DNA of 64,000 bases from Pseudomonadota bacterium (GCA_020161615.1 JAIUPD010000006.1:186001-250000); one strand, 5' to 3'. Positions 26,295 through 35,145 are shown, counted from the first letter of the stretch. Notes: generated from the sequence alone by a model not told the origin. A program made the numbers and translations.

Positions 26295-27452
26295 TCAGGC
26301 GATGCGGCCGCCGAGGCATTCGGCGACGAAATCGGAAATGCAATCGAGCGCGGGGCCCGAATTGTCGACGCTGGAATGCTGAACGCCGCCGGTGCGCTCA
26401 TCAAAGATCACCAGCTCGCGGCGCGGGCTGTTGACCAGCTGCTCATAGGTGCGATGCGCCCATTTCAGCGGGATCTGGCTGTCGTGCTTGCCGTGCGTGA
26501 CAAGGTAGGGCACGCGGATGCGGTCCAGCACGCCGTCGAGATGCATGTGCTCGGCTTTCTGCATGAAATCCTCGGTATCCTTGGCCCCGAAGACCCAAGC
26601 TGCATGCGCCCAGTAATGCGGCACGGGCAGGTTGCCCTCGCGCTCGAGCCGGCGCTTCTGCACGTCGCGCCAGTCGTGGTTGGCGCCCCAGCTCACGCCG
26701 CAGGCAAAGCGCGGCTCGAAGGCGACGGCGCGCGGGGCGTAATAGCCGCCCAGGCTGACGCCCTCCATGCCGATGCGCGCGGCGTCCACATCAGGCCGGG
26801 CGGCAAGCCACTCATAGACCGGCGTCGCCCAATGCTCGCTGTCATGCCGCGCGGTCAGGCCCTGCAGGCGCAGGGCCTCGCCCGTGCCCGGCTGGTCCAG
26901 CACGAGGGAGGCGATGCCGCGCTTGGCCAGCATCCCCGGCAGCTGCGCCATGAAGCGCATTTCCTTGGTGCTGTCGAAGCCGTTGACCTGCACCAGCACG
27001 GGTTGCGGGCCGGTGACGCCCTCGGCCGGCAGGAAGATGCCGGAAAGATGCTTGCCGGCATAGGGGATCGAAACGCGGTAGGCCCCGGTCCCGCCCAGCC
27101 CCAGCGCCTGATAGAAGGTCGCCAGATGCTTGCGGTAGAGCGCCATGCGCCCTTCGGAGCCATGCGCCTGCAGGCGTTCCGCGGTGATGAGGTAATTGGC
27201 CGCGCGCATCAGCTTGTTCGAGGCCGACAGGCTGCGCCCGCGCGCCAGATCGTCCTGCGCGAGGTCGATGAGGTTGTCGGCCCCCTCGGACCAGACCTTG
27301 CGGAAGGCGAGCGTGCCGCCATCCTCGGGCGTGCGCGCGGCTTCCTTCAGCGGCGCGCACATGGCCTCGATCTCGCCCAGCCGGCCGCCCATCTCGATCG
27401 ACAGGTTGATCGACAGGTCCCAGACATAATTCGTGGGGAAATAGCGGAACAC
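26295..27452 (-). CDS. Alpha/beta hydrolase (2,6-dihydroxypseudooxynicotine hydrolase-like)
   Basis: 385 residues from a GTG at 27452 with GGGAGG six bases upstream; an ATG at 27488 adds 12 residues but lacks a ribosome site. A helical N-terminal domain (about 1-125) precedes an alpha/beta core with S233 in GVSLGGYY, D324 in HGKHDSQIP and H359 in GVQHSS, the catalytic triad. The layout matches C-C bond hydrolases such as 2,6-dihydroxypseudooxynicotine hydrolase. It is first in the leftward cluster, next to the LysR gene, and with the VOC enzyme suggests ring cleavage followed by C-C hydrolysis. Confidence 0.85.
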   Translation of the reverse strand: MFRYFPTNYVWDLSINLSIEMGGRLGEIEAMCAPLKEAARTPEDGGTLAFRKVWSEGADNLIDLAQDDLARGRSLSASNKLMRAANYLITAERLQAHGSEGRMALYRKHLATFYQALGLGGTGAYRVSIPYAGKHLSGIFLPAEGVTGPQPVLVQVNGFDSTKEMRFMAQLPGMLAKRGIASLVLDQPGTGEALRLQGLTARHDSEHWATPVYEWLAARPDVDAARIGMEGVSLGGYYAPRAVAFEPRFACGVSWGANHDWRDVQKRRLEREGNLPVPHYWAHAAWVFGAKDTEDFMQKAEHMHLDGVLDRIRVPYLVTHGKHDSQIPLKWAHRTYEQLVNSPRRELVIFDERTGGVQHSSVDNSGPALDCISDFVAECLGGRIA

Positions 27453-27503
27453 GCGGACCCTCCCTTGCCATTCGGTCGAGGGGACCATAGCGAGGCAAAT
27501 GGC

Positions 27504-27544
27504 ATTGATGAAATTGTAAGTATCAATGTATGGTATTCATCAAT
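27504..27544. promoter_or_regulatory. LysR-type operator region between hydrolase and LysR genes
   Basis: Perfect 9-base inverted repeat ATTGATGAA (27504-27512) and TTCATCAAT (27536-27544) with an extra ATCAAT half-site (27522-27527) between them, in a 109-base divergent gap. The ATCAAT/ATTGAT spacing resembles LysR-type recognition and activation sites. A related ATTCATGAAT lies at 28460. Confidence 0.6.
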
Positions 27545-27561
27545 TTTGTGGAAATAGGGCG

Positions 27562-28467
27562 ATGCGTTTCCAGAATCTCGATCTCAACCTGCTGGCGGCC
27601 TTGGACAAGCTGATCCGCCTGCAAAGCGTGAGCCGCGCCGCGGATGAGCTGGCGATCACCCAATCGGCGATGTCCAATGCGCTGAACCGGCTGCGGCAAT
27701 ATTTCGACGACCCGCTTCTGGTGCAGGTCGGGCGACGCATGGAACTGACGCCGCGGGCCGAGGCATTGGCGGGTCCGGTGCGCGACATCCTGGTCCGAAT
27801 CGAGGCCGCGGTCGCCACGCCGCCGGATTTCGACCCCGCCACCAGCACCCGCAACGTGGCGCTGATGGTGTCCGACTACAGCCTGGCCACGGTGGTGCCG
27901 CCCTTCGTGCAGCGCATCGCGCGCGAGGCGCCCGCGATGCGGCTGACGATCAAGCCGCAGCGTACCTATCCCGGTTTGCAATTGGAGCGCGGCGACACGG
28001 ACCTTCTGATTGCACCGCGGGTCTATTCCTCGCCCGATCATCCGTCCGAGGCGCTGCTGGCCGATCCGATGGTCTGCGTTCTCGACGCGGCGAATCCCGC
28101 GGCGCGGCACCTCGACCTTGCCACCTTTTCCGAGTTGCAGCATGTGGGGATGGAACCCCCGGTCGGCGGGCAGAGTTATGCGGCGCATCTGTTGCGCGAC
28201 GCCGGGGTGAGTGTGACGATGGCGGTGACGACCTTCTCCTTCTCCTCGCTAGGGGATCTGGTGCGCGGGACCGACCGGATCGCGCTGGTCCAGCAGCGGC
28301 TGGCCCGGCGCATGGCGCAGGAGGGGGGCGGGTTGGCGGTTGTCGATCCGCCGGTTCCGCTGGCACCGCTGGAGCAGGTGGTCCAATGGCACAGCATGCG
28401 CGACACCGACCCGGCGCTGGTCTGGCTGCGGCGCAAGCTGGCCGAGGTCGTGGCGGATAATTCATGA
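27562..28467 (+). CDS. LysR-family regulator (NodD/NahR-like)
   Basis: 301 residues from the ATG at 27562 (an upstream in-frame ATG at 27526 sits inside the operator region). The N terminus RFQNLDLNLLAALDKLIRL (2-20) and SVSRAADELAITQSAMSNAL form the LysR winged helix, with the DLNLL start typical of the NodD/NahR/LinR branch that senses aromatic or flavonoid inducers. The rest is the two-lobed ligand domain. It is divergent from the aromatic-type cluster and upstream of a TRAP binding protein, so it may control both. Confidence 0.92.
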   Translation: MRFQNLDLNLLAALDKLIRLQSVSRAADELAITQSAMSNALNRLRQYFDDPLLVQVGRRMELTPRAEALAGPVRDILVRIEAAVATPPDFDPATSTRNVALMVSDYSLATVVPPFVQRIAREAPAMRLTIKPQRTYPGLQLERGDTDLLIAPRVYSSPDHPSEALLADPMVCVLDAANPAARHLDLATFSELQHVGMEPPVGGQSYAAHLLRDAGVSVTMAVTTFSFSSLGDLVRGTDRIALVQQRLARRMAQEGGGLAVVDPPVPLAPLEQVVQWHSMRDTDPALVWLRRKLAEVVADNS

Positions 28468-28478
28468 ATCCCATGAAT
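28460..28478. promoter_or_regulatory. ATTCAT/ATGAAT repeats before the TRAP binding-protein gene
   Basis: ATTCATGAAT (28460-28469, a perfect palindrome overlapping the LysR stop) followed by ATGAAT (28473-28478). They differ by one base from the ATTCATCAAT arm at 27535-27544, so the same LysR protein may act here. A candidate TTGAAC -35 follows at 28487. Confidence 0.4.
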
Positions 28479-28538
28479 ACCACGCATTGAACCAATCAAA
28501 TTTTCAAAAGCATCGGCCGCGACTACGCTTTTCCCCGG

Positions 28539-28557
28539 CCCCCCGCGTTGCGGGGGC
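28539..28557 (+). repeat. GC-rich hairpin between LysR and DctP genes
   Basis: CCCCCGC (28540-28546) and GCGGGGG (28550-28556) with a GTT loop. There is no T-run after it, so it is a weak terminator at best, or an mRNA 5' structure of the binding-protein transcript, 27 bases before its start. Confidence 0.45.
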
Positions 28558-28583
28558 ATGCCAAGTCTTTAGGGGAGGAACCC

Positions 28584-29594
28584 ATGATCCGTCGCACTCT
28601 CGCCGCGCTTCTGTCCAGCGCGGCGCTTCTCGCCGCCGTGCCCGCGGGCGCCCAGGAAATCCTGAGCTTCGGCACCGCCAACCCGGACCAGCACCCGCTC
28701 GTTACCCGCATCCTGACCCCCTGGGTCGAGGCGATCAACGCCGAGGATCCGTCGGTCCTGCAGATCGAGCTGCGCAACGGGCCGATGATCGTCAACCACG
28801 CGAATTTCTTCGACCGGCTCCAGGATGACGTGGTGCAGATCGTCTGGGGCATCACTGCCTTCGATCCGGGCCGGTTCCCGCGCTCGCTGGTCACCACGCT
28901 GCCGTTCATGGTGCAGAATTCCGAACAGGGCGCCGTCGCCGCCTGCCTGATGCACGAACGCGGAATGCTGGATGGCGAGATGTCCGAGATCGTGCCGCTG
29001 GCCTTCGTGCAATTCCCGCAGGCCAGCCTACATTTCCAGAACCATCCGGCGACCTCGATGGAGGATATGGCGGGGATGAAGGTGATGACCGGCAGCCCGG
29101 TCGTTGCGGGTCTGGTGCAAGCCTATGGCGGCACGCCCCTGTCGATCAACGTGCCCGAGATGTACCAGGCCCTGCAACGCGGCACGGCCGAGGGGCTGGT
29201 GATGAATTTCACTGCCTTCCCGGGGTTCCGGCTGCACGAGGTCACCACCGACCACCTGATCGCACCGCTGGGCGGCGCGCTCGGCATGGTCTTCATGATG
29301 CGCGACCGCTACGAGGCGCTGCCCGAGGCGGCGCGGGCGATCCTCGACCGGCATTCGGGATGCGAAGTGGCGCGTGAGCTGGGGGTCGAGGTCGATGCCT
29401 GGGAAGCGGACGCTTTGGGATTTGTCCAGGCCAATGGCGAACGCCGCTTCCACACGCTGAGCGAGGAACAGATCGCCGAACTGGTCGCCCGCGTCGGCGC
29501 GCCCATCGAGGCGGCCTATGTCGAACGCACCCCGGGCGGCGCCGAGGTGCTGGAGGCGTATCGGCAGGCGTTGGGGGATGCCAGCGGGGAGTGA
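28584..29594 (+). CDS. TRAP transporter substrate-binding protein (DctP)
   Basis: 336 residues from the ATG at 28584 (AGGGGAGGAA upstream). The signal peptide is about 24 residues, ending AGAQ. DctP features are HPLVTRILTPWVEAIN, the EMYQALQRGTAEG stretch and MKVMTGSPVVAGLVQAYGG. Expected conserved arginine context is less obvious than in the other DctP proteins here. No permease genes follow on this strand; the nearest is the leftward fused permease at 30814-32742, beyond the SDR gene. A hairpin terminator follows. Confidence 0.92.
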   Translation: MIRRTLAALLSSAALLAAVPAGAQEILSFGTANPDQHPLVTRILTPWVEAINAEDPSVLQIELRNGPMIVNHANFFDRLQDDVVQIVWGITAFDPGRFPRSLVTTLPFMVQNSEQGAVAACLMHERGMLDGEMSEIVPLAFVQFPQASLHFQNHPATSMEDMAGMKVMTGSPVVAGLVQAYGGTPLSINVPEMYQALQRGTAEGLVMNFTAFPGFRLHEVTTDHLIAPLGGALGMVFMMRDRYEALPEAARAILDRHSGCEVARELGVEVDAWEADALGFVQANGERRFHTLSEEQIAELVARVGAPIEAAYVERTPGGAEVLEAYRQALGDASGE

Positions 29595-29620
29595 TCACCT
29601 GCACCAGGAACAAAGCGAAG

Positions 29621-29645
29621 GGCCCCCGGATGGGGCCTTTCTTGT
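29621..29645 (+). terminator. Rho-independent terminator after DctP
   Basis: GGCCCC (29621-29626) and GGGGCC (29632-29637), loop CGGAT, followed by TTTCTTGTTT. It ends the binding-protein transcript. Confidence 0.75.
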
Positions 29646-29761
29646 TTGGGAAAGGTCTTTACGGGCGGTGAGCAGAAGTTCGCTGCGCTGGCGAGACCTT
29701 TTTGAGAGATTTGTCCAAAGCGGCCGCTCGCCGCGACGAGTGCTGATGACGGCTCATCGAA

Positions 29762-29802
29762 CGAAGCGGACGCTGGCATTTGATAGGCCATTGTCCGCTT
29801 CG
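29762..29802. repeat. Long stem-loop downstream of the SDR gene
   Basis: Perfect 10-base arms CGAAGCGGAC (29762-29771) and GTCCGCTTCG (29793-29802), with inner TGGC/GCCA pairing in the 21-base loop. It sits 6 bases beyond the SDR stop and could end its transcript, though no T-run follows. Its AGCGGAC/GTCCGCT style recalls dispersed intergenic repeats of Rhodobacterales (from memory, unverified). Confidence 0.6.
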
Positions 29803-29808
29803 CGTGCC

Positions 29809-30561
29809 TCAGAGTTTGTTGATCGAATTTCCACCGTCCGCGAGCAACGCGGTCCCGGTAACGAAGGACCCATGGTCGGACAGAAGGAAGAGAGCGGCCC
29901 GCGCAATCTCGGACGGATCAGCCATGCGCTTCAGCGCGTGGAAACCCCGCACGATCTCATGATAACCGGCATCCTCACCAGCCATCGGCGTCATGGTGCC
30001 TCCAGGCAGGAGCGCATTGATGCGGATGTTCTCGGGCCCATGTTCCGCCGCCAGGACCTGGGTCATGCCAATCAGGCCCGCCTTTGCCGCTGCATAGGCG
30101 GCCATGCCGGGCAGCCCGATCGTATGCCCGACAAAGGAGGACGTGAAGACAATCGAGCCGCCGCCGCGTTTACGCATTGCCGGTATCTGATGCTTTGCCG
30201 CATAAAATCCGCTGTTGAGATTCACTGCCATCACTTTGTGCCAGTTGCTCTCATCCATGTCGGGGACCGGTCCGATGTCTCCTATCGTGCCTGCATTGTT
30301 GAACGCCCCATCAAGGCCACCGAAGCGCACTTCAGCGCGTTTCACCAATTCTTCTGCATAGCCGTTTTCCTCAACGTCTCCGGCGATGAAGTCCGCTTCG
30401 CCACCGTCAGCCGAAATCTCGTTGACGATCGTCTCAAGCAGTTCAGCACGGCGCGCACCGAGGACAAGTCTTGCGCCCTCCGCCGCGAAGAGCTTTGCAG
30501 CCGCGGCTCCGATGCCGCTGCTTGCGCCGGTAATGATGATCGTCTTTCTTTCAAGAAGCAT
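29809..30561 (-). CDS. Short-chain dehydrogenase/reductase (classical SDR)
   Basis: 250 residues from the ATG at 30561 (GGAGAC upstream). All classical SDR elements are present: TGASSGIG (11-18), NNAG (88-91), a catalytic serine in FTSS (about 141-142), and Y156/K160 in YAAAK. It is thus a complete NAD(P)-dependent alcohol/ketone oxidoreductase. Base composition is visibly lower in G+C than its neighbours (34 of 60 bases in 30241-30300), and both flanks are gene-free tracts of about 200 bases. It separates a TRAP binding protein from the nearest permease, suggesting later insertion. Confidence 0.95.
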   Translation of the reverse strand: MLLERKTIIITGASSGIGAAAAKLFAAEGARLVLGARRAELLETIVNEISADGGEADFIAGDVEENGYAEELVKRAEVRFGGLDGAFNNAGTIGDIGPVPDMDESNWHKVMAVNLNSGFYAAKHQIPAMRKRGGGSIVFTSSFVGHTIGLPGMAAYAAAKAGLIGMTQVLAAEHGPENIRINALLPGGTMTPMAGEDAGYHEIVRGFHALKRMADPSEIARAALFLLSDHGSFVTGTALLADGGNSINKL

Positions 30562-30813
30562 TTTTGTCTCCGTCTGATTATGTACCTGAGACTGCTTAAG
30601 CAATGCCTTGCTGGCCGCTCGACCCGCTTCTTGCGCAAACGCCCTCGTTCGAGGGCCGACTTCAGTCATTCGATTTATGGTGCGGTATTCCGGAGGTTGG
30701 GCTCTTTGCAGCTGTCCCCTGAGCTCGTCGTGAATGGCAGCTTCGACAGGCCGCGTTGCAGCATAATGAGCCGTGGCTGAACGACCGCTAAGGGCCGTAA
30801 ACTGCTGCCCCCC
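30562..30813. other. Gene-free tract upstream of the SDR gene
   Basis: 252 bases, no convincing ORF. It contains the perfect 10-base palindrome TGCTTAAGCA (30593-30602), 32 bases upstream of the SDR start and so a possible operator, and TTGCTT followed 17 bases later by TAATCA on the minus strand as a weak promoter. The part 30720-30800 has a GACCGCTAAGGGCC string reminiscent of dispersed intergenic repeats. Confidence 0.4.
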
Positions 30814-32742
30814 TCACCGCATCGTCCCCGGCAGCCACAGTGACAGCGCAGGCACGGCGACCAGCAGCACGATCTTCACCAGATCGGCCAGGATGAACGG
30901 CACCACCCCTCGCATCACCGTCCCCAGCGGCACATCCTTCTGCAGCGCCTTCAGCACGAAGAGGTTCATGCCGAAGGGGGGCGTGATCATCCCGGTCTCG
31001 ACCACCACCAGCATCAGCACGCCCCAGAACAGGATGTCATAGCCCAGATCCAGCACCAGGGGCGTCACCACCGGCACGGTGATCACCATCACCGCGAAAC
31101 TGTCCATGATCGAGCCGAGCGCCAGGTAGAACAGGATCAGCACGCCCAGGATCACCACGGGCCGCGCCTCGATCCCGCCGATCCAGTCCGTCACCATCTG
31201 CGGCGTGCCGCCGAGGTTGATGAAGAAGGAAAACGCCAGCGCGCCGAAGATCAGGGCGTAGATCATCGCTGTCGAGGCCGTCGTCTCGGAAAAGACGCCG
31301 AGCAGCGTGGCGCGGTTCAGCCGCCCGCGGCCGAGCGCCAGCAGAAAGGCCCCGACCGCGCCGACCGCGGCGCTTTCCGTCGCGGTGAAGAGGCCGCCAT
31401 AAAGCCCGCCGATCACCACGGCGAACAGCAGAATCACCGGGAAGGAACCGATCAGCGCCGGGATCAGGTCGGCGCGCGAGCCGGACTCGGCCTCGGGCAC
31501 CAGCGCGGGGTTCAGCCGGATCGTCAGCCAGATCGTCGCGAAATAGAGCAGGATTGCCAGCAGCGCCGGGACCATGGCCGCGACGAAGAGCGCGGCGATG
31601 GATTCTTCGGTCAGCAGCGCGAAGAGGATGATCACGCCTGAGGGCGGCACCAGCGCCCCCAACGTGCCCCCGGCGGCGACGGTCGCGGTGGACAGCGCCG
31701 GGGCATAGCCGCGTTGCGTCATCTCGGGCAGGGCGAGGCGGCCAAAAGTGGCCGAGGTGGCGACGGAATTGCCGCTGACCGCGCCGAAACCGGCGCAGCC
31801 CGCCACGGTGGCATAGGCCAGCCCGCCCCTGATTCCGCCCAGCAGGGCCTGCGCCACGCGGAACAGATCGTCCGAGACCCCGGCCGCGACGGCAAAGGCG
31901 CCCATGATCAGGAACAGCGGCAGCGTCGCCACCTGGGGGTCACGCAGGAAATCGGCGCTGTCCGAGGCAAAGACATTCCCTGCAGTCGGACCGCCAAGAT
32001 AGAGCAGGGTTCCTGTCACGCCGATTGCCGCCGTCACCGTGGCAAGCGGCAGTTGCAGCAGCACCCCGAGCCACAGGACGACGAAGGCCAGAACGACCGC
32101 CAGGGCCGGATGGGCACCGGCCCAGCCGGCAAGCCCCGCGAAATCGATCGCAGCCCAGACGAGGCCGCCCAGAACCAGCCCCACCAGCGCCGCCGCCAGC
32201 CCGATCACCACGGGTCGCGATCCCCGGCCGCGCGGGACGGCTCGGGCCAGCCGCAGATCGTCGAGCGCATTGACCAACTGCACTAGTGCGGACAGCGCCA
32301 TGAACCCCGCGATGGCGAAATAGGTGGGTGCCAGCGGCCAGTTCCAGATCGCCGTCGCCCGTCCCTGCACCTGATAGCGCAGGCCCAGGACCGACAGCCG
32401 CCAGGCCAGCACCGCGAAGAACGCGGCCAGCATCAGGGATCCCGCCAGCGTCAGCCAGGCCGTCATGCGCGGTCCCGTCTGGGCACCCAGCAGGTCGATC
32501 CGCAGATTGACCCGCCGTGCGGCCCCCGCGGGCAGCGTCGCCGCCACCGCCACGGCAAAGACGCTCGACATGATCTCGTTCAGCGCGACGATGGCGGTGC
32601 CGAAGAGCCAGCGCGCCAGCACATCGCCCACGACGATCATCGCCCCCGCCAGGATCCCCGCCACCGCGACCACGGCGACCAGGCCGGTGACACGCTCGAC
32701 CCATCGCGCCAGGGATCCGGCGCTGCCCGTTTCGCTCTGCAT
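30814..32742 (-). CDS. TRAP transporter fused permease (DctQ-DctM fusion)
   Basis: 642 residues. The first 180 residues form a DctQ-like four-helix part (VLARWLFGTAIVALNEIMSS is the QxxxRY/E-type region), then an extended linker and a full DctM part with VSGNSVATSATFGRLALPEM and ETGMITPPFGMNLFVLKAL. It differs from the TAXI permease at 14220 in having the DctM C-terminal motif of DctP-type systems. A binding-protein gene at 28584, on the other strand and past the SDR gene, is the likely partner. The cyclase-family gene lies 24 bases upstream on the same strand. Confidence 0.92.
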   Translation of the reverse strand: MQSETGSAGSLARWVERVTGLVAVVAVAGILAGAMIVVGDVLARWLFGTAIVALNEIMSSVFAVAVAATLPAGAARRVNLRIDLLGAQTGPRMTAWLTLAGSLMLAAFFAVLAWRLSVLGLRYQVQGRATAIWNWPLAPTYFAIAGFMALSALVQLVNALDDLRLARAVPRGRGSRPVVIGLAAALVGLVLGGLVWAAIDFAGLAGWAGAHPALAVVLAFVVLWLGVLLQLPLATVTAAIGVTGTLLYLGGPTAGNVFASDSADFLRDPQVATLPLFLIMGAFAVAAGVSDDLFRVAQALLGGIRGGLAYATVAGCAGFGAVSGNSVATSATFGRLALPEMTQRGYAPALSTATVAAGGTLGALVPPSGVIILFALLTEESIAALFVAAMVPALLAILLYFATIWLTIRLNPALVPEAESGSRADLIPALIGSFPVILLFAVVIGGLYGGLFTATESAAVGAVGAFLLALGRGRLNRATLLGVFSETTASTAMIYALIFGALAFSFFINLGGTPQMVTDWIGGIEARPVVILGVLILFYLALGSIMDSFAVMVITVPVVTPLVLDLGYDILFWGVLMLVVVETGMITPPFGMNLFVLKALQKDVPLGTVMRGVVPFILADLVKIVLLVAVPALSLWLPGTMR

Positions 32743-32766
32743 CCGAGCCTCCTCCCTCTCAGCCCG

Positions 32767-33540
32767 TCAGCCGTCGATCAGCGCGACCGGGCGGCACCAA
32801 CCGGCCGAGCCGCGCTCGACCTTGACCGGCAGCGCGATGACGCGGAAGCCCGTGGCAGGCAGTTTGTCCAGATTGGCCAGTTTCTCCACGTGGCAATAGA
32901 CGGTGTCGGCGCCCGCCTTGTGTCCCTCCCAGAACACGGACCAATCGCCCGTCTCGCGGGCCCGTGCCGCCTGCATGGCCAGAGGCGGATCCCAGCTCCA
33001 GGCGTCGGTGCCGCAGACTTTCACCCCGCGTTCGGTCAGATACAGCGTCGCCTCGCGCCCCATGCCGCAACCGGTGGCAAGATAGTCGTCCTGGCCATAG
33101 CGGGCGCCCGCGGCGGTATTGACCAGCACGATATCGCCCGGCTGCAGCCCATGGCCGATGCGGGCAAGCTCTGCCTCGACCTCGGCCGCGCTGACCGTAT
33201 GGCCGTTCGGCAGGTGGCGGAAATCCAGCTTCACGCCGGGGCCGAAGCACCAGTCCAGCGGGATCTCGTCGATGGTCAGCGCGCGTTCGCCGCCGTTCAT
33301 CGTGGGATGGTAATGCCAGGGCGCATCCATATGCGTGCCATTATGCGTGGTGATGGCGCAGCGCTCGGCGGCCGCACCTGCCCCGTCCCGCAGTACACCG
33401 TCCGGCAATCCGAACATGCGCTGGAAATCCGCGGCGCCAGTGGCGTGGTCGAGATAGGTGATCTCGGGTCCCAGGCCCGGCGGATCGGAGCGGATGCCCG
33501 CGGTCAGGCTCACGGCCAGGTCGATGATGGTTTGCGGCAT
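32767..33540 (-). CDS. Cyclase-family (kynurenine formamidase-like) metal hydrolase
   Basis: 257 residues from the ATG at 33540 (GAGGGGGGA upstream). The family metal motif HNGTHMDAPWHYH (66-78) is intact, with the downstream DIVLVNTAAG and ATGCGMG segments typical of COG1878 cyclases. These Mn/Zn hydrolases act on formyl-kynurenine, isatin or cyclic imide-like amides. It appears co-transcribed with the fused TRAP permease, so the imported compound may be its substrate. Confidence 0.88.
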   Translation of the reverse strand: MPQTIIDLAVSLTAGIRSDPPGLGPEITYLDHATGAADFQRMFGLPDGVLRDGAGAAAERCAITTHNGTHMDAPWHYHPTMNGGERALTIDEIPLDWCFGPGVKLDFRHLPNGHTVSAAEVEAELARIGHGLQPGDIVLVNTAAGARYGQDDYLATGCGMGREATLYLTERGVKVCGTDAWSWDPPLAMQAARARETGDWSVFWEGHKAGADTVYCHVEKLANLDKLPATGFRVIALPVKVERGSAGWCRPVALIDG

Positions 33541-33906
33541 GATCCCCCCTCGCACATGCAGCACCGCACCCGCGCTGGCGGGCCGATCCTGCAACGCCAC
33601 GCTAACGGGTCGGGAGGCATCAGTCGAATTTATAGTTTAAATGCAGAGGATACATACGGTGAATACAAAGTCGGTTAGCCCTGCGTCAGCTAAGGATTGC
33701 GAACAACCAGCGCAGATCGGGGCTGCCGTCCCGTTTTGGCAGGCAGGTCGCACGGGCTTCTGAAGTGACATAACACATCTTATCAGACTATTGCGCCGCG
33801 TCCCTTATGCAAGGCAAAGCACCCGCCCCGGCGTGGGGCCGTGGCGGGTGTCGGGTTCGGTCGGTCACGGCGCAGGACCCCGGGAGCCCGGGATCCGCCC
33901 TTCCCG
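33541..33906. other. Gene-free region with possible promoter
   Basis: 366 bases without a credible gene. The segment 33620-33680 is AT-rich, with a minus-strand TATAAA-like box near 33630, and may hold the promoter of the cyclase/TRAP operon. The region 33820-33850 holds a hairpin listed separately. Nothing else is recognisable. Confidence 0.4.
33820..33850 (-). terminator. Possible terminator of the Liv/ligase/oxygenase operon
   Basis: CACCCGCC (33820-33827) and GGCGGGTG (33843-33850) form an 8-base stem with a 15-base loop, 57 bases after the LivK stop. Only CTTTGCCTTG follows, so it is a weak or Rho-assisted signal. Confidence 0.4.
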
Positions 33907-35079
33907 TCAGAACGGTTCGGTCTGCGGCACCCAGGCGCCGCCCTCGATCCGGTCGATGGAGACCAGCTCGGGCATCGCGTGGTTGTTCTCGAACCCGGCC
34001 TCGGCATAGGTGGTGAAGTCCGAATGCCGTGTCTGCCGCGCGCCTTCGGTGAAGCTCTCGGCGGTCAGATCGGCGCCAGCGGCCTCCAGCGAGGCGAGGA
34101 ACCATTTCGTATAAGAATAGGCGTTGGCCGCATTCTCGTCGGGGATGTCGCCATAGGCCGCCTGATAGGCATCCATGAAGGCCCGCGCACCGGGATCGGT
34201 GGTATCGGCGCTGTGCAGACGCCAGCCCCCGACGCCATAGAGCCCTTCGGTATCCGCCCCGCCCAGCCGCGCCACCACGGTCGAACGGCCCGGGATGGCG
34301 GTAAGCACGCGCACATCGTCCCAGCCCAGGCGCTTGACCTCGGCCATGACGCCGACCGTTTCACGCGTGATGGTCGCGGCGACGATCGTGTCGACATTGG
34401 CGGCGCGCATCCGTGCCACCTGGCTGGAGAAGTCGATGTCGCCCGGCCGGTAGGCAGCGGTCGCGGCCTCGGTCAGGCCGGCGGCTTCCAGCGCCGGGGT
34501 GACGCCGGCATGGATCAGGTCGCCGAAGGGGCCTTCCATATAGATCCCGCCCAGCCGCTCGACCCCCCATTCGGGCAGCAGCCGCGCCAGCGCCCGGTTC
34601 ATGGTGGTATTGTAGTTCTGCACCGTGGTGAACAGCAGGTCCGATCCCCCCGCGACCTGATGCATGACCGAGGAGGCGGCCCAGGGCGCGAAGACCACGG
34701 TTCCCGCCTGTACCGCCTGGCCGATGGTCGCGGCATTGGTGCCCGAGCCGAACGGGTTGAGCAGCGCGAAAACCTCGTCCGAACGGATGAGTTTCTGTAC
34801 CGCCCGCACGGCGAGCTGCGGCTGCGAGCCGTTGTCCTCGACAATCAGCCGGATCTGGCGGCCATGCACGCCCCCCGCCGCATTGGCCTCGGCCAGTGCC
34901 AACTCTGTGGCGTTGCGCAGCGCGGGCATCCCGGCCGCGGCCGGTCCCGACAGGTCGAGATGCGTACCGATGACGATCTCGTCCGAATGAACCCCCGCCG
35001 CGCGGGCCGGCCGCAGGCTTGCGCCCAGCGTCAGCGTGGCCGCGCTGCCGGCCAACATTTGCCGTCTGTTCAGTTTCAT
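33907..35079 (-). CDS. livK: Branched-chain-amino-acid-type ABC transporter binding protein
   Basis: 390 residues from the ATG at 35079 (AGGGAGG upstream). The N terminus has a twin-arginine-like NRRQMLAGSAA before a signal peptide of about 27 residues. The body is a type I periplasmic-binding fold: DEIVIGTHLDLSGPAA, ANAAGGVHGRQIRLIVED. LivK-type proteins bind amino acids but also aromatic or short carboxylic acids. It ends an operon of catabolic genes and belongs with the LivHMGF genes, from which it is separated by an acyl-CoA ligase. Confidence 0.92.
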   Translation of the reverse strand: MKLNRRQMLAGSAATLTLGASLRPARAAGVHSDEIVIGTHLDLSGPAAAGMPALRNATELALAEANAAGGVHGRQIRLIVEDNGSQPQLAVRAVQKLIRSDEVFALLNPFGSGTNAATIGQAVQAGTVVFAPWAASSVMHQVAGGSDLLFTTVQNYNTTMNRALARLLPEWGVERLGGIYMEGPFGDLIHAGVTPALEAAGLTEAATAAYRPGDIDFSSQVARMRAANVDTIVAATITRETVGVMAEVKRLGWDDVRVLTAIPGRSTVVARLGGADTEGLYGVGGWRLHSADTTDPGARAFMDAYQAAYGDIPDENAANAYSYTKWFLASLEAAGADLTAESFTEGARQTRHSDFTTYAEAGFENNHAMPELVSIDRIEGGAWVPQTEPF

Positions 35080-35145
35080 AGAAGCCTCCCTTGCTTGTTT
35101 GGCGGACGTGACACTAGACATGCTCCCCACCCCGTTCCTGCCGCC

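Noticed and set aside
29749-30774. ACGGCTCAT (29749-29757) and ATGAGCCGT (30766-30774) as inverted ends of a mobile element around the SDR gene
   Set aside because: Only 9 bases, no transposase and no target duplication; such a match between two 200-base flanks is not unlikely by chance.
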